Both the position numbers and the translations under genes were made by a program. A stretch of 64,000 nucleotides of DNA from Allomuricauda sp. (GTDB taxonomy: Bacteria; Bacteroidota; Bacteroidia; Flavobacteriales; Flavobacteriaceae): positions 24,031 through 88,030 of the forward strand of contig NZ_PABT01000037.1 of assembly GCF_002699205.1 (NCBI RefSeq), given 5' to 3'. Under the pieces are notes generated by a model. The model was not told the origin of the DNA and ran no database searches. It was given only the letters and a program-made list of their open reading frames with translations. The stretch's first letter is position 1; the number at the start of each line of letters is the position of its first letter. Below, one piece after another: positions 55,680 to 63,245 of the stretch.

Positions 55680-55883
55680 TTACATGCCTTTTAACCTGTT
55701 AGTCATTTCTTCGATTCTCTTTATTCGCCATTTCATTTCGTCAAATGCTCTTACAAAGACTTCAAGTTCATCATTTGTCAAACCTTCAGCTATAGCTTTA
55801 CTCTAAAGCTTAGAGTAGTCCTGATCTGCGTTCAGAAAATCCTGCATTTCTTTCAATATTTTATCAAGCTATTCCCTATCCAT
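55680..55883 (-). pseudogene. Small gene broken by two in-frame amber codons
   Basis: From ATG 55883 to TAA 55680 the frame encodes 67 positions: MDRE-stop-LDKILKEMQDFLNADQDYSKL-stop-SKAIAEGLTNDELEV..., ending RIKRIEEMTNRLKGM. Both stops are TAG (55869-55871 and 55803-55805). The reading on both sides of each stop is a continuous, protein-like helical sequence in one frame, so two point changes in a once intact gene are the simplest explanation. The second stop lies in a perfect ACTCTAA/TTAGAGT inverted repeat. The flanks 55561-55679 and 55884-55910 show nothing else. Confidence 0.6.
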
Positions 55884-55910
55884 GAGATATTGTCATTAGT
55901 TAGGGGAGTA

Positions 55911-56153
55911 TTAACTATTGCTAAAGGAATCAGCTACTCTCTGAATTCTTTCTTTTGAAATGCTATTTGGCTGAATTTCATAATCTTGAACAATCTCACG
56001 AGACATTTCCAATCTTCCATTCGAAAGCCTTACAATATACCTAAACCTCTCGTTGATAAAATGTTCTTCATAGTTGCCAATTTCTGGATTTAAAATTCTT
56101 GCTTCTGAAACTATGCCCGTTACTCCATTAGTGTTTTCTGTTGACTTGTTCAT
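55911..56153 (-). CDS. Hypothetical protein
   Basis: 80 residues, soluble and acidic. Middle part YEEHFINERFRYIVRLSNGRLEMSREIVQDYEI looks like a small beta domain, followed by a helix (SKERIQRVADSFS). Starts directly after the neighbouring gene (1-bp gap), so the two form one unit. Family not recognised. Confidence 0.5.
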   Translation of the reverse strand: MNKSTENTNGVTGIVSEARILNPEIGNYEEHFINERFRYIVRLSNGRLEMSREIVQDYEIQPNSISKERIQRVADSFSNS

Positions 56154-56154
56154 C

Positions 56155-56433
56155 TCATTTTAGCTTCTTTCCAAAGAATTTCGTTACTTTCTTCAGTTGT
56201 TCTTTTGTGTGAACATGGGAACAATTTTTCCTATATAGATAGCCCAAGCTAATGTTTTGAATTTCGTTAAGGGTAATGTTATTAGCGAATGCCAATGTTC
56301 GGAGTTCTTTAGCTCTTCCTTCGTCTAAAGGATGCCCGGCAAAAATTAAATCTGCCGTTCCAAATGCTCCACCTATCCTTGTTTGGATTTCTTCCAAAGC
56401 ATCTATTTTGTTTGTTTTTTCTTTATCTGTCAT
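56155..56433 (-). CDS. Hypothetical protein
   Basis: 92 residues from ATG 56433 (MTDKEKTNKIDALEEIQTRIGG); an ORF extension to 56490 is less likely. Helical and basic toward the end (HVHTKEQLKKVTKFFGKKLK); FAGHPLDEGRAKELRTLAFAN in the middle. One Cys and two His near residue 75 are not enough to call a metal site. Upstream of and joined to the 80-residue gene. Confidence 0.5.
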   Translation of the reverse strand: MTDKEKTNKIDALEEIQTRIGGAFGTADLIFAGHPLDEGRAKELRTLAFANNITLNEIQNISLGYLYRKNCSHVHTKEQLKKVTKFFGKKLK

Positions 56434-56592
56434 AATGGAGTTCGATAATTGCATATAGCGGTCTCGGGTATGAAACGTTGGGCATTTCATGGCAATTAAA
56501 ACTGTCCGCCAGAAACGAACTTGATTAAAAGCTAAAACTTGAGTAAATCACTGTCTGCTCTATGTTCTATACCTATTGTTAGCAGAAGTGTT

Positions 56593-56823
56593 TTACATCA
56601 TTGGATATGGGAGTCTTTCTTTTTTGCTTTCAATTTCTTTTTCCTTTTTGAATTCTATTTCAGTTTGGACAAAAAACCATCCATCGGTAGATCTAGTCTC
56701 TAATTTATCATTACAGACAGGACATGAAAGTTGGACTTCTGACTTTTCATCGGAATAAAACAGATTGTCTTCAACGATTACAACGGTTGTTTGACAGTTT
56801 TCGCATTTAATTAATTCTTCCAT
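56593..56823 (-). CDS. Small zinc-ribbon-like protein
   Basis: 76 residues with two Cys pairs: IKCENCQT (residues 7-10) and LSCPVCND (34-37), separated by about 24 residues with a VVIVEDNLFYSD strand, the layout of a small zinc ribbon. The rest is a charged tail (EIEFKKEKEIESKKE). It starts 11 bp after the stop of the 230-residue gene and probably works with it. Confidence 0.55.
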   Translation of the reverse strand: MEELIKCENCQTTVVIVEDNLFYSDEKSEVQLSCPVCNDKLETRSTDGWFFVQTEIEFKKEKEIESKKERLPYPMM

Positions 56824-56834
56824 CTTACTATCAT

Positions 56835-57527
56835 TTAGCTTAAAAATAGTCTTTTTAAATCAGGGACACCTACTTGATTAAGATAATTGTCCCTACACCA
56901 ACAATATCCGCATTCTCTAGTTTTAAATTTCCCTTTAAGGATGTGACCGTCTGGCACATTTTCTTTAATGAGTTTTACAGTCTCATTAAACAAATGAATA
57001 TTCTCATTTGTAAGCGTGACACGAGGATCGTCTACTAACACTCGTCTGACTGATTCGAACAATATAGGACTAGAATTCTTTCGTATTGTTACCATCATTT
57101 TTTGCCTAGAGTAATATTTCCAATTATCACGCAGTTCTGCAACGCTCTGAAAATATCTGTCTTCCATTGGAGTTTCTTTTTTCCAATAGATAGGATTATT
57201 TTTTGTTATCCAAATCTCATATTCGGTATTCTCAATTAAGCTTACATCAAATTCAAATAAAATAGGACCATAATAATTCTGCCTGCTGAAATAAGTATGT
57301 AAATCCGTTGTATCTAAAAATACATCATTCCAAACGTCTAGAACCTTATCAATATCATCAGAGCTTTGAGCTGTTTGGTTTAGTCCAAGGCTTTCTACGG
57401 CTCCACGTGATAATAGTCCATTTTGATTTAGGTAAGTAATGGATGTTTGTGTCGTGTTCGCGTGATAGAGCACTTCAATCTCCAATGATTTGAAGAAGTC
57501 AAAAAGTTCCTTGTTATCTAGTCTCAT
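56835..57527 (-). CDS. Hypothetical protein, possibly ADP-ribosyltransferase-like
   Basis: 230 residues. The start EVLYHANTTQTSITYLNQNGLLSRGAV recalls the His-turn-Gly-Leu beginning of ADP-ribosyltransferase-fold proteins such as DarT-type enzymes, and VWNDVFLDTTDLHTYFSR plus YGPILFEFD could be following core strands. The later FESVRRVLVDD has a Glu in a plausible position, but the match is weak. RECGYCWCRDNY near the end holds three close Cys that may bind metal. Paired with the zinc-ribbon gene downstream. The call is tentative. Confidence 0.4.
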   Translation of the reverse strand: MRLDNKELFDFFKSLEIEVLYHANTTQTSITYLNQNGLLSRGAVESLGLNQTAQSSDDIDKVLDVWNDVFLDTTDLHTYFSRQNYYGPILFEFDVSLIENTEYEIWITKNNPIYWKKETPMEDRYFQSVAELRDNWKYYSRQKMMVTIRKNSSPILFESVRRVLVDDPRVTLTNENIHLFNETVKLIKENVPDGHILKGKFKTRECGYCWCRDNYLNQVGVPDLKRLFLS

Positions 57528-57545
57528 TTTTAGTTTTACATTTCT

Positions 57546-57603
57546 GCCAACGGTTTGACTATGAGCAGTGTCCCTAAGGGCATTGCGTATAGGTGTTGTT
57601 AGC
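57546..57603. repeat. attC-like imperfect palindrome after the DUF4209 gene
   Basis: Outer arms GCCAAC (57546-57551) and GTTAGC (57598-57603); inner hairpin GCAGTGTCCCT/AGGGCATTGC (57565-57586). Read on the minus strand it starts GCTAACAACACC and contains the gene's TAA stop, as attC sites of integron cassettes do. No integron integrase is in the window. Confidence 0.5.
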
Positions 57604-59464
57604 TGCTGGTTTTTATTTTATAATCATATTTTGCTAATCTGAGTAATGCGGCAATCAGTAGGAACATTTGATCTGGATTATACTCTTCATAGTCTAAAAA
57701 GCAATGAGCTACATTGTTTCGCAGATTTAATCCGCTCTCAGATGAAAACAAATAATTGAAGAGCAAAAGGTCATCGTCATTGAAGAATTTTTTGATGATA
57801 TCATTATCCAACACATTATGGATATACACTTCTTGCATGCCTTTCTTTCTAATATGACTCGTTGGAATTTTCATCCTTTCACAAAAATCCCTAAGAAGTC
57901 CTTCAAACTTAATAGTCAGACTGTCAACAGCAAGAACAAAACTTGGTCTATAGTACTTAGTACTTACCCATCCTTGGATTTGAATGAAAAATTCAATTAT
58001 TGATGGACTTAATAATCCAATCCAATTGACTGCCTTTCCTTCGCCTCCCAAATCATATTTTAGATGCGGTTTCCCGATCCATGATTGAGTTGCTATGAAC
58101 TCGATGAAATTCTCAAAAGTTAATTTCCCTGATTTAATACCTGGAACCAAAATGTAGTGTAAATAAGGGAGAACACTCATTTTCATTTGATAGCTATAAG
58201 TGTCAAAAAGTTTCTTGTCTTTCTCTGCATCCGTTCCCTTACTTGATATGTTTTTGTTTTTGTCAAATTGGATAGTTGTCACAAAATTCAGAAAGGCATT
58301 CTTATTATTCTCAGATGCCTTGATTACATCGCTGTATTTTGGAAAAAAGAAACCATTTGAAATAGTTCTGTATATGTCTTCTGGATCTTGTTTAGTTATG
58401 TCTTCAGCTAATTTTTTGATATAGTCTTGAAATTCTTGCAGTTGTTTTTGAGTTTCTTCATCAAAGTCAATTCTTGTAGTAGGTAACTTAACTTTAGGTT
58501 TTAACTCAGAGTATAGGGTTTCCGCGTCTTTTACCTTTTCAAGATTTCCTGCTGAGGTGAAGGCTTTAATGGCGCTCGCATAATTATCTAGTTTTAGCCA
58601 AAATCTATCTTCTTCAGTTTCTCCTTCAGCAATCCTCAAGTATGCTAGTCCACATTCATTGTGCCATTTCCTTACATCAGATTTTGTTTTAATTGCAATT
58701 TTTAGAGCCGTTGGGATATGGTAGTTTACCAACGAAAAATCATCAGTTTTCTTTCTGTCATTTTTTAGTTCATTTTCAAAAATGGATAGCGTTTGCTTGA
58801 AGTCATCGGACTTGAAAAGCTTCGGATAGTCAAGCATATCATTTAAAATTCCATGTTTAGTGTAGAATTCAAAATCGGATTTAAAAAGTAGCTTTTTAGT
58901 AAGAATTTTAATCGGAGATAGCTCGGTTTTAGTGCTATTCGCTACCGCAAGTAATGTTTCATATAATCGACCTACTTGGTAGGGTGTTTCTTTTCGATGA
59001 CCTTCTTCAAATTGATCTAAATATGATTCTATTGATTCAATATAGTTTTCAATGGCTCTTTCTGCATACTTATTGTGTTTAATTGAATTGGGGCATTTCC
59101 ACAATAAGTGATTGTACTTTGCTTTCAGTATGGGATTTGAAGATTCCTCAGATCTTATTGTTAAGTAGTGGATGACTTCAGATTGTAGTTCATTCAAGTT
59201 GGGGTAGCTCTTGACCCGTTCACTGGTCTCAGTACTTGAATATACTTGTGAGAATAACTTATCTCCTTTGACATCAAACAGGGAAAAGTCAATTTCCCAT
59301 TGGGCTTTTTGTTTTTCTCCTTCATCAGATGATTTATTTCGATACGCTACCCAAAGGTCAGTTATGTACCAATTTCTTTCTAATTCAAAAGCATTTTGGT
59401 CTACAAAAGCATATAAGTCTTCAATTTTTTCAAATTGGTTTATGTCGATGTCTTTGCTTTTCAA
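57599..59464 (-). CDS. Large protein with C-terminal DUF4209/HEPN-like RNxxxH motif
   Basis: 621 residues from a TTG start at 59464 (an upstream stop leaves no ATG). Residues 1-350 are helical, repeat-like (SNPILKAKYNHLLWKCPNS, AIENYIESIESYLDQFEEG, LAYLRIAEGETEEDRFWLKL). The C-terminal region resembles DUF4209: FVLAVDSLTIKFEGLLRDFCERM and LNLRNNVAHCFLDYEEY, with Arg582-Asn583 and His587 forming RNxxxH. That motif is the hallmark of HEPN ribonucleases, many of which act in defence and toxin systems. His is followed by Cys instead of the usual Gly. It lies between two attC-like palindromes. RNase activity is inference. Confidence 0.65.
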   Translation of the reverse strand: MKSKDIDINQFEKIEDLYAFVDQNAFELERNWYITDLWVAYRNKSSDEGEKQKAQWEIDFSLFDVKGDKLFSQVYSSTETSERVKSYPNLNELQSEVIHYLTIRSEESSNPILKAKYNHLLWKCPNSIKHNKYAERAIENYIESIESYLDQFEEGHRKETPYQVGRLYETLLAVANSTKTELSPIKILTKKLLFKSDFEFYTKHGILNDMLDYPKLFKSDDFKQTLSIFENELKNDRKKTDDFSLVNYHIPTALKIAIKTKSDVRKWHNECGLAYLRIAEGETEEDRFWLKLDNYASAIKAFTSAGNLEKVKDAETLYSELKPKVKLPTTRIDFDEETQKQLQEFQDYIKKLAEDITKQDPEDIYRTISNGFFFPKYSDVIKASENNKNAFLNFVTTIQFDKNKNISSKGTDAEKDKKLFDTYSYQMKMSVLPYLHYILVPGIKSGKLTFENFIEFIATQSWIGKPHLKYDLGGEGKAVNWIGLLSPSIIEFFIQIQGWVSTKYYRPSFVLAVDSLTIKFEGLLRDFCERMKIPTSHIRKKGMQEVYIHNVLDNDIIKKFFNDDDLLLFNYLFSSESGLNLRNNVAHCFLDYEEYNPDQMFLLIAALLRLAKYDYKIKTSS

Positions 59465-59502
59465 GATGTTTTTTACTTCAGTTTTCGGCGTATTTACTTG
59501 CA

Positions 59503-59597
59503 GCTAACACCACGCGGATATGGCGAGTTGCGTTGCGAGCAAGCTCGCAAAAGCTATGGTAGCCATTGGACGCATATTCGCTGTATCCGAAGTTGGG
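59503..59597. repeat. Long attC-like palindrome upstream of the DUF4209 gene
   Basis: Outer GCTAAC (59503-59508) and GTTGGG (59592-59597); next CGGATA (59515-59520) with TATCCG (59584-59589), GCGA with TCGC, TGCGT with ACGCA; the loop has its own stem GCGAGC/GCTCGC. Cruciform-like. Opposite in orientation to the copy at 57546-57603. Confidence 0.55.
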
Positions 59598-59681
59598 TAA
59601 CAGTGGCAAAGGCAATTTAGTGAAAATAAGTGATCGGTCTTGTTCCGGTGTTTTGGCGAATGTGCGGTCGTACCGCGTGGC

Positions 59682-59751
59682 GTTGGGAACATTTAGTGTT
59701 TGCAGGTGGCACGGGGTGCCGCAAACACGTGCCGCAGGCATTGTTCCCAAC
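59682..59751. repeat. Nested palindrome in non-coding spacer
   Basis: Outer 10-bp arms GTTGGGAACA (59682-59691) and TGTTCCCAAC (59742-59751); inside, GTGTTTGC (59696-59703) pairs with GCAAACAC (59721-59728) and GGCAC with GTGCC. GC-rich compared with its surroundings. The rest of the 59465-60041 spacer holds no gene that I can support. Confidence 0.6.
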
Positions 59752-60041
59752 TTATTTATATTCTAAACTTTGTTGGGCATATACTGCCAATCTGGTCGGC
59801 TATGCCTAAGTTTTGTGATTTTCGGTTTAGGGTAGCTTTCAAGTTTCGTGTTAATTTCTTACCATACAAGACAACCATATTTATTGATCATCAAATGAAT
59901 CATAGATGATTTTAAGTATTCTAAAGGACATTCATAAAAATGTGACAAATTATCAATTGAGTGAATTTACCCTCTGAGGTCAAGTACATACTGGGCTTGG
60001 GATTTTAAGGAACATACGAGAAACTTTGTCCAATTCTTGGA

Positions 60042-60272
60042 TCAAACCCAACCCGACCTAATAAGTATTCTCATGATCTGCATGGTTAGTTCAAAAATGG
60101 CAAATATGGGAAGAACAAACCAGATACCTGGGATAAGCCCGATAAGGATGATTACCAATAAGAATGGCAACCTCAACAATCTCTTGATTCGCAGGATTCC
60201 CAAATAAGTATAAAGAACCACCCATAGAAAACCCACCAAGGGAAGTTCATTGTATAGTTCCGAAAATGTCAT
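60042..60272 (-). CDS. Small membrane protein
   Basis: 76 residues with two to three hydrophobic helices (LPLVGFLWVVLYTYLGIL, LPFLLVIILIGLIPGIWFVLPIFAIFEL) and basic ends. It follows the PRTRC-linked genes on the same strand at 11 bp from a tiny ORF. No family recognised; possibly part of the PRTRC operon. Confidence 0.5.
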   Translation of the reverse strand: MTFSELYNELPLVGFLWVVLYTYLGILRIKRLLRLPFLLVIILIGLIPGIWFVLPIFAIFELTMQIMRILIRSGWV

Positions 60273-60283
60273 AATCTTTGATT

Positions 60284-60376
60284 TTAAGTTCGATTTCTGT
60301 TATGTGAAAAAACGACTCGCAAAACCCTATAAATGACCGATAGGACAACTTCGATACCTATTCTTTTTTCGTTCAT
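60284..60376 (-). CDS. Possible 30-residue peptide
   Basis: ATG 60376 overlaps the TGA of the 98-residue gene (ATGA) and opens MNEKRIGIEVVLSVIYRVLR then VVFSHNRNRT, a short basic amphipathic helix. Only the coupled start and the compact operon support it. Confidence 0.3.
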   Translation of the reverse strand: MNEKRIGIEVVLSVIYRVLRVVFSHNRNRT

Positions 60377-60669
60377 TTTTTCACCAGTTCCTGTAGGCTT
60401 ACCACATGGAGTTTGCAAGGAAAAAAAGTTCCTGCTTTGTAAGCGATACGGATAAAGCCGATGTAACACCCATCCCCATATTCCAGTACCTTTATCCCTT
60501 TATATTTAATGTCATGAGGGCCCTCCAAGACCTTGCCCCTGCGCTGTACAAGATGGTAAAGTGCCTGTAGTTTTGTTCCCTGTACCCTGCTCCAGTTTCC
60601 CAACAGGGCGACATCATGGATCGCCCAATAATTGGATGCCTTTATGAACACTTTTTTATTGTCCTCCAT
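60373..60669 (-). CDS. Hypothetical protein downstream of PRTRC ThiF
   Basis: 98 residues, soluble, basic. VFIKASNYWAIHDVALLGNWSRVQGTKL and YGDGCYIGFIRIAYKAGTFFPCKLHVVSL suggest a compact alpha/beta fold with two Cys. Starts 6 bp after the thiF stop, so it is in the PRTRC operon. Family not recognised. Confidence 0.55.
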   Translation of the reverse strand: MEDNKKVFIKASNYWAIHDVALLGNWSRVQGTKLQALYHLVQRRGKVLEGPHDIKYKGIKVLEYGDGCYIGFIRIAYKAGTFFPCKLHVVSLQELVKK

Positions 60670-60675
60670 AGTTCC

Positions 60676-61455
60676 CTAGACTTTTATGGGGTTGACCATT
60701 CCGCTTTTGAGGTTCACAAATCCCCCGTGGACGGATAATTGTCTATGCGACAACAACCTGAACAGGCAGTCCGATGCGTGAGCCACCAAGACATCGTTGA
60801 TATAAAGGGACTGTTCCATCAACCGATCGGCATAGGCACATCCCCTTCCCTGTTGGGATTCAGTATCATGGTCTTCCAAATTCGGGAAAAGGTCGGTTAT
60901 CTTCTTCAGTCTGCTTATGCACTCCAAAGAACCATCGTCCAATTTTCTATCTTCCTCGAACAGGCTTCCGAGAACGAACTGCCCCGTGTCCCTACTGTTG
61001 CCGATGTCGAGCCAGTAGAACATTGTCCTATGTTCAGAACCCCTATGTGGATGCTGCAAGGCCAAAGAAAGTGCCTTCCTATATTTGGCATTGTCCACAC
61101 AGGTCACGATGATGTTCGATCTGATGTCATCGCCAAAGGCCATGGCATTCATCGGTATTCCTTCCCATTGCAGCCCAAAGGCACGGTTGATCTTGGTCAA
61201 GGCATTGACCACCTTGTTTTGTCCAAGGTCATGGGGGGTGAACAATTGCCTACCGATGTTCATGGGTTCGACAACATCCCCGTCAAATGCCCTGACGTGC
61301 AGTCCGGGATGTCCCGTTTGGCGAAGGGCATGATCCAACCTCGCCAACCTTGCGAGCATAAGGGAGCCATTTCCACCTACCCCTATCAACGATATTGTGA
61401 TCGGGTGTGTGGGATTGAAGAAATAATTGGGGGCGATATGTATCCTATCTTTCAT
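60676..61455 (-). CDS. PRTRC system ThiF-family protein
   Basis: 259-residue E1-like (ThiF/MoeB/UBA-type) adenylating fold of the PRTRC cassette (ParB-related, ThiF-related cassette). SLIGVGGNGSLMLARLARLDH is the ATP-binding GxGGNG loop; AFDGDVVEPMNIGRQLF carries the DxDxV..N.NRQ-type motif; QNKVVNALTKIN and IIVTCVDNAKYRKAL follow. The C-terminus is shorter than in MoeB and no clear CxxC zinc pairs are present. Overlaps protein B by 11 bp. The system's role is unknown; it is typical of plasmids and integrative elements. Confidence 0.9.
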   Translation of the reverse strand: MKDRIHIAPNYFFNPTHPITISLIGVGGNGSLMLARLARLDHALRQTGHPGLHVRAFDGDVVEPMNIGRQLFTPHDLGQNKVVNALTKINRAFGLQWEGIPMNAMAFGDDIRSNIIVTCVDNAKYRKALSLALQHPHRGSEHRTMFYWLDIGNSRDTGQFVLGSLFEEDRKLDDGSLECISRLKKITDLFPNLEDHDTESQQGRGCAYADRLMEQSLYINDVLVAHASDCLFRLLSHRQLSVHGGFVNLKSGMVNPIKV

Positions 61456-62152
61456 AGAATTGTTTTATGGTCATGTTGTTCGTAATAAGTAGGTTATCGT
61501 CGAAACGCTGCTTTCCATGGAGACGTTTCATCATTTCCACAAGGTTTCCCTTGATCAGGTCGTTATGGTGGGTTTCCGTGAACACCGAGGAAAAGAACTG
61601 TTTTTCCATAAACCCCATGATGTCCTCATAATGCTCGAATCCGTCATAGTCCATGGAAACATTGCCCATGCAGACCCTGCCCCGTGCATTGACATTGGGC
61701 AAGGGGGCATGGTACAGTAAAGCATCCCCGTCAAGGACATCGCTCCGTTTTAGGGCGAATACATTCAGAGTGTTCCCCTTCAACGAAAATACCAGTTTGG
61801 GGAGGGGGTACTGCCCTATCGGGATGCCCATCCTTTCATCGAAATACAGGGTGTGCCGTTTAGGGTGGATGATCCACACCAAATGCAAATCGCCCTTAAA
61901 ACCGAAGTGGATAAGGTTCTTGGGCAACAGTCCCTTAAAGGAGAATTTTATCAATTCCCCTTCCAAGCACCTGAACAGGTTCCTTGCAGTGTCCTTGGTC
62001 AGGGGCATCCCCGCTGTAAGACATTCCCCGACTATCCTATGGTAGGCAAAATAGTGCTCCGTATTATAATAACTCGGTGTACTGGCATAGCCTATCAATG
62101 CAAATTTTGGCGCCAAATGATCGTCCATGTCCAATTCCATGATCTTTTCCAT
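61445..62152 (-). CDS. PRTRC system protein B
   Basis: 235 residues. AYHRIVGECLTAGMPLTKDTARNL, WIIHPKRHTLYFDERMGIPIGQYPLPKLVFSLKGNTLNVFALK and ALLYHAPLPNVNARGRVCMGNV match the pattern of PRTRC protein B, including the Pro-rich YxxPxxN and GxVCxG region. It lies 1 bp after protein F and overlaps ThiF. Function unknown; the conserved GRVCMGN stretch could be a binding or catalytic site. Confidence 0.88.
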   Translation of the reverse strand: MEKIMELDMDDHLAPKFALIGYASTPSYYNTEHYFAYHRIVGECLTAGMPLTKDTARNLFRCLEGELIKFSFKGLLPKNLIHFGFKGDLHLVWIIHPKRHTLYFDERMGIPIGQYPLPKLVFSLKGNTLNVFALKRSDVLDGDALLYHAPLPNVNARGRVCMGNVSMDYDGFEHYEDIMGFMEKQFFSSVFTETHHNDLIKGNLVEMMKRLHGKQRFDDNLLITNNMTIKQFYER

Positions 62153-62153
62153 A

Positions 62154-63065
62154 TCAAATCCGTTCCATCAGTTCGTTCAGTTCACAAATAAAGTTTTCCA
62201 CTTCCTTTAGTTTTTCCTCCAATCCTTCCTCAAAGGTCTCCATCCCATTGTTGCTCACGGTTGCATGGGAATACGTGGAGAGCAGATCGTACTCATTGGA
62301 GCAATCATTGAGCATGTTGATGTACGATCGGGTAAACTCGCTCTCGCCATCATCGGTTATCAAGAACGTATGGTAAAAATCGACCATGCTCTCATATCCA
62401 TCACGGACGGATATCCGTTGTACCACCTGAAAATCCAACTTTTCCGAAGTCAAAAGGAGTTCTTTTAGCTTCCTATATACATCCTTTTGGGGTCGGTAGC
62501 TTTCCAATCGGGATTTCCAGTCCATAATTTGAAAGTCGTTGTATTTCCTTTCGTAGCGACTCAGAAAATCAACTGAACCTTTCAAACGCTCTCCATAATC
62601 CTCATTGTGGGCTTCCCTACAATATGCCATTTCCTCGATCAAAAAAGTCCATATCCAGTCGATCCTGTCCTCACACGTATCGAAGATCGAATCAAAGGGA
62701 AGTCCCTTGATGAAGGATAGGAGTATCTCGAACAAGTTTCTGTTCTTGCGCTTCATCCCGTACAACGGCATTAGGTTGATACAGTAGATATTGCCCTTGT
62801 TCCCAATGTACCGTTTCAGGTCTAGTTCCAATTCCCCGTCACAATTGTGGTACACATCGATCAGATCGACCCTTGCCCTGTCCCTGAGCCTGTTCGCACA
62901 TCTAAGGATAAGGCCTTGCAAGCTGTCCCCGTTATCGAACCTCCAAGAATCGATGCTCCCCGTGAACTTTCGGGTAACCTCCACCATCAACCTTGCCAAT
63001 TGGCGAAGTCCGTCACCTGAATACTTTTCCGATAAATCGTTCAGGGCAATGGGCCATACGTTCAC
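62154..63065 (-). CDS. PRTRC system protein F
   Basis: 303 residues when started at GTG 63065, whose first bases overlap the TGA of the previous ORF (GTGA). The longer frame to ATG 63209 is rejected: its first 48 residues are Pro/His/Gly-rich and lie over another, more protein-like frame. From WPIALNDLSEKYSGDGLRQLARLM on it resembles PRTRC protein F (IDVYHNCDGELELDLKRYIG, IYCINLMPLYGMKRKNRNLFEILLSF). The position between C and B fits. A frameshift joining both frames is an alternative. Confidence 0.7.
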   Translation of the reverse strand: MNVWPIALNDLSEKYSGDGLRQLARLMVEVTRKFTGSIDSWRFDNGDSLQGLILRCANRLRDRARVDLIDVYHNCDGELELDLKRYIGNKGNIYCINLMPLYGMKRKNRNLFEILLSFIKGLPFDSIFDTCEDRIDWIWTFLIEEMAYCREAHNEDYGERLKGSVDFLSRYERKYNDFQIMDWKSRLESYRPQKDVYRKLKELLLTSEKLDFQVVQRISVRDGYESMVDFYHTFLITDDGESEFTRSYINMLNDCSNEYDLLSTYSHATVSNNGMETFEEGLEEKLKEVENFICELNELMERI

Positions 63066-63241
63066 GTTAGGAAACAGTCTGTCCTTCTTAACAATGCCTT
63101 CATCCGCCTTGTCCCTATGGTGTGGCTTTCCTGTTGGAACGCCCTGAAAAGGTCGTTGTGGAACTCCGTGAGTTCCCGTGAGGTGATGGTCTTTGATGGT
63201 GTTGTACATTTTCCCTTGTTTAAAAATTCATCCACGTTCAT
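63062..63241 (-). CDS. Small PRTRC-operon ORF between C and F
   Basis: 59 residues from ATG 63241 (MNVDEFLNKGKCTTP, ELTEFHNDLFRAFQQESHT), 4 bp after the protein C stop and overlapping the GTG of protein F. Composition looks genuine. It may instead be the true N-terminus of protein F separated by a frameshift or sequencing error. Confidence 0.5.
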   Translation of the reverse strand: MNVDEFLNKGKCTTPSKTITSRELTEFHNDLFRAFQQESHTIGTRRMKALLRRTDCFLT

Positions 63242-63245
63242 ATCA

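Noticed and set aside
55680..55883. Programmed amber readthrough or pyrrolysine in the broken gene
   Set aside because: No recoding signals or Pyl genes are seen and this group is not known for it; decay is simpler.
59478..59909. Several 60-90-codon frames on both strands
   Set aside because: They are translations of long palindromes and contain no protein-like segments.
60739..61485. A 248-codon plus-strand open frame
   Set aside because: It is fully antisense to the PRTRC ThiF gene, whose motifs and operon overlaps are clear.
63066..63209. N-terminal 48 residues of the longest protein F frame
   Set aside because: Pro/His/Gly-rich, unlike protein, and overlapping a better frame; a GTG start coupled by GTGA fits better.
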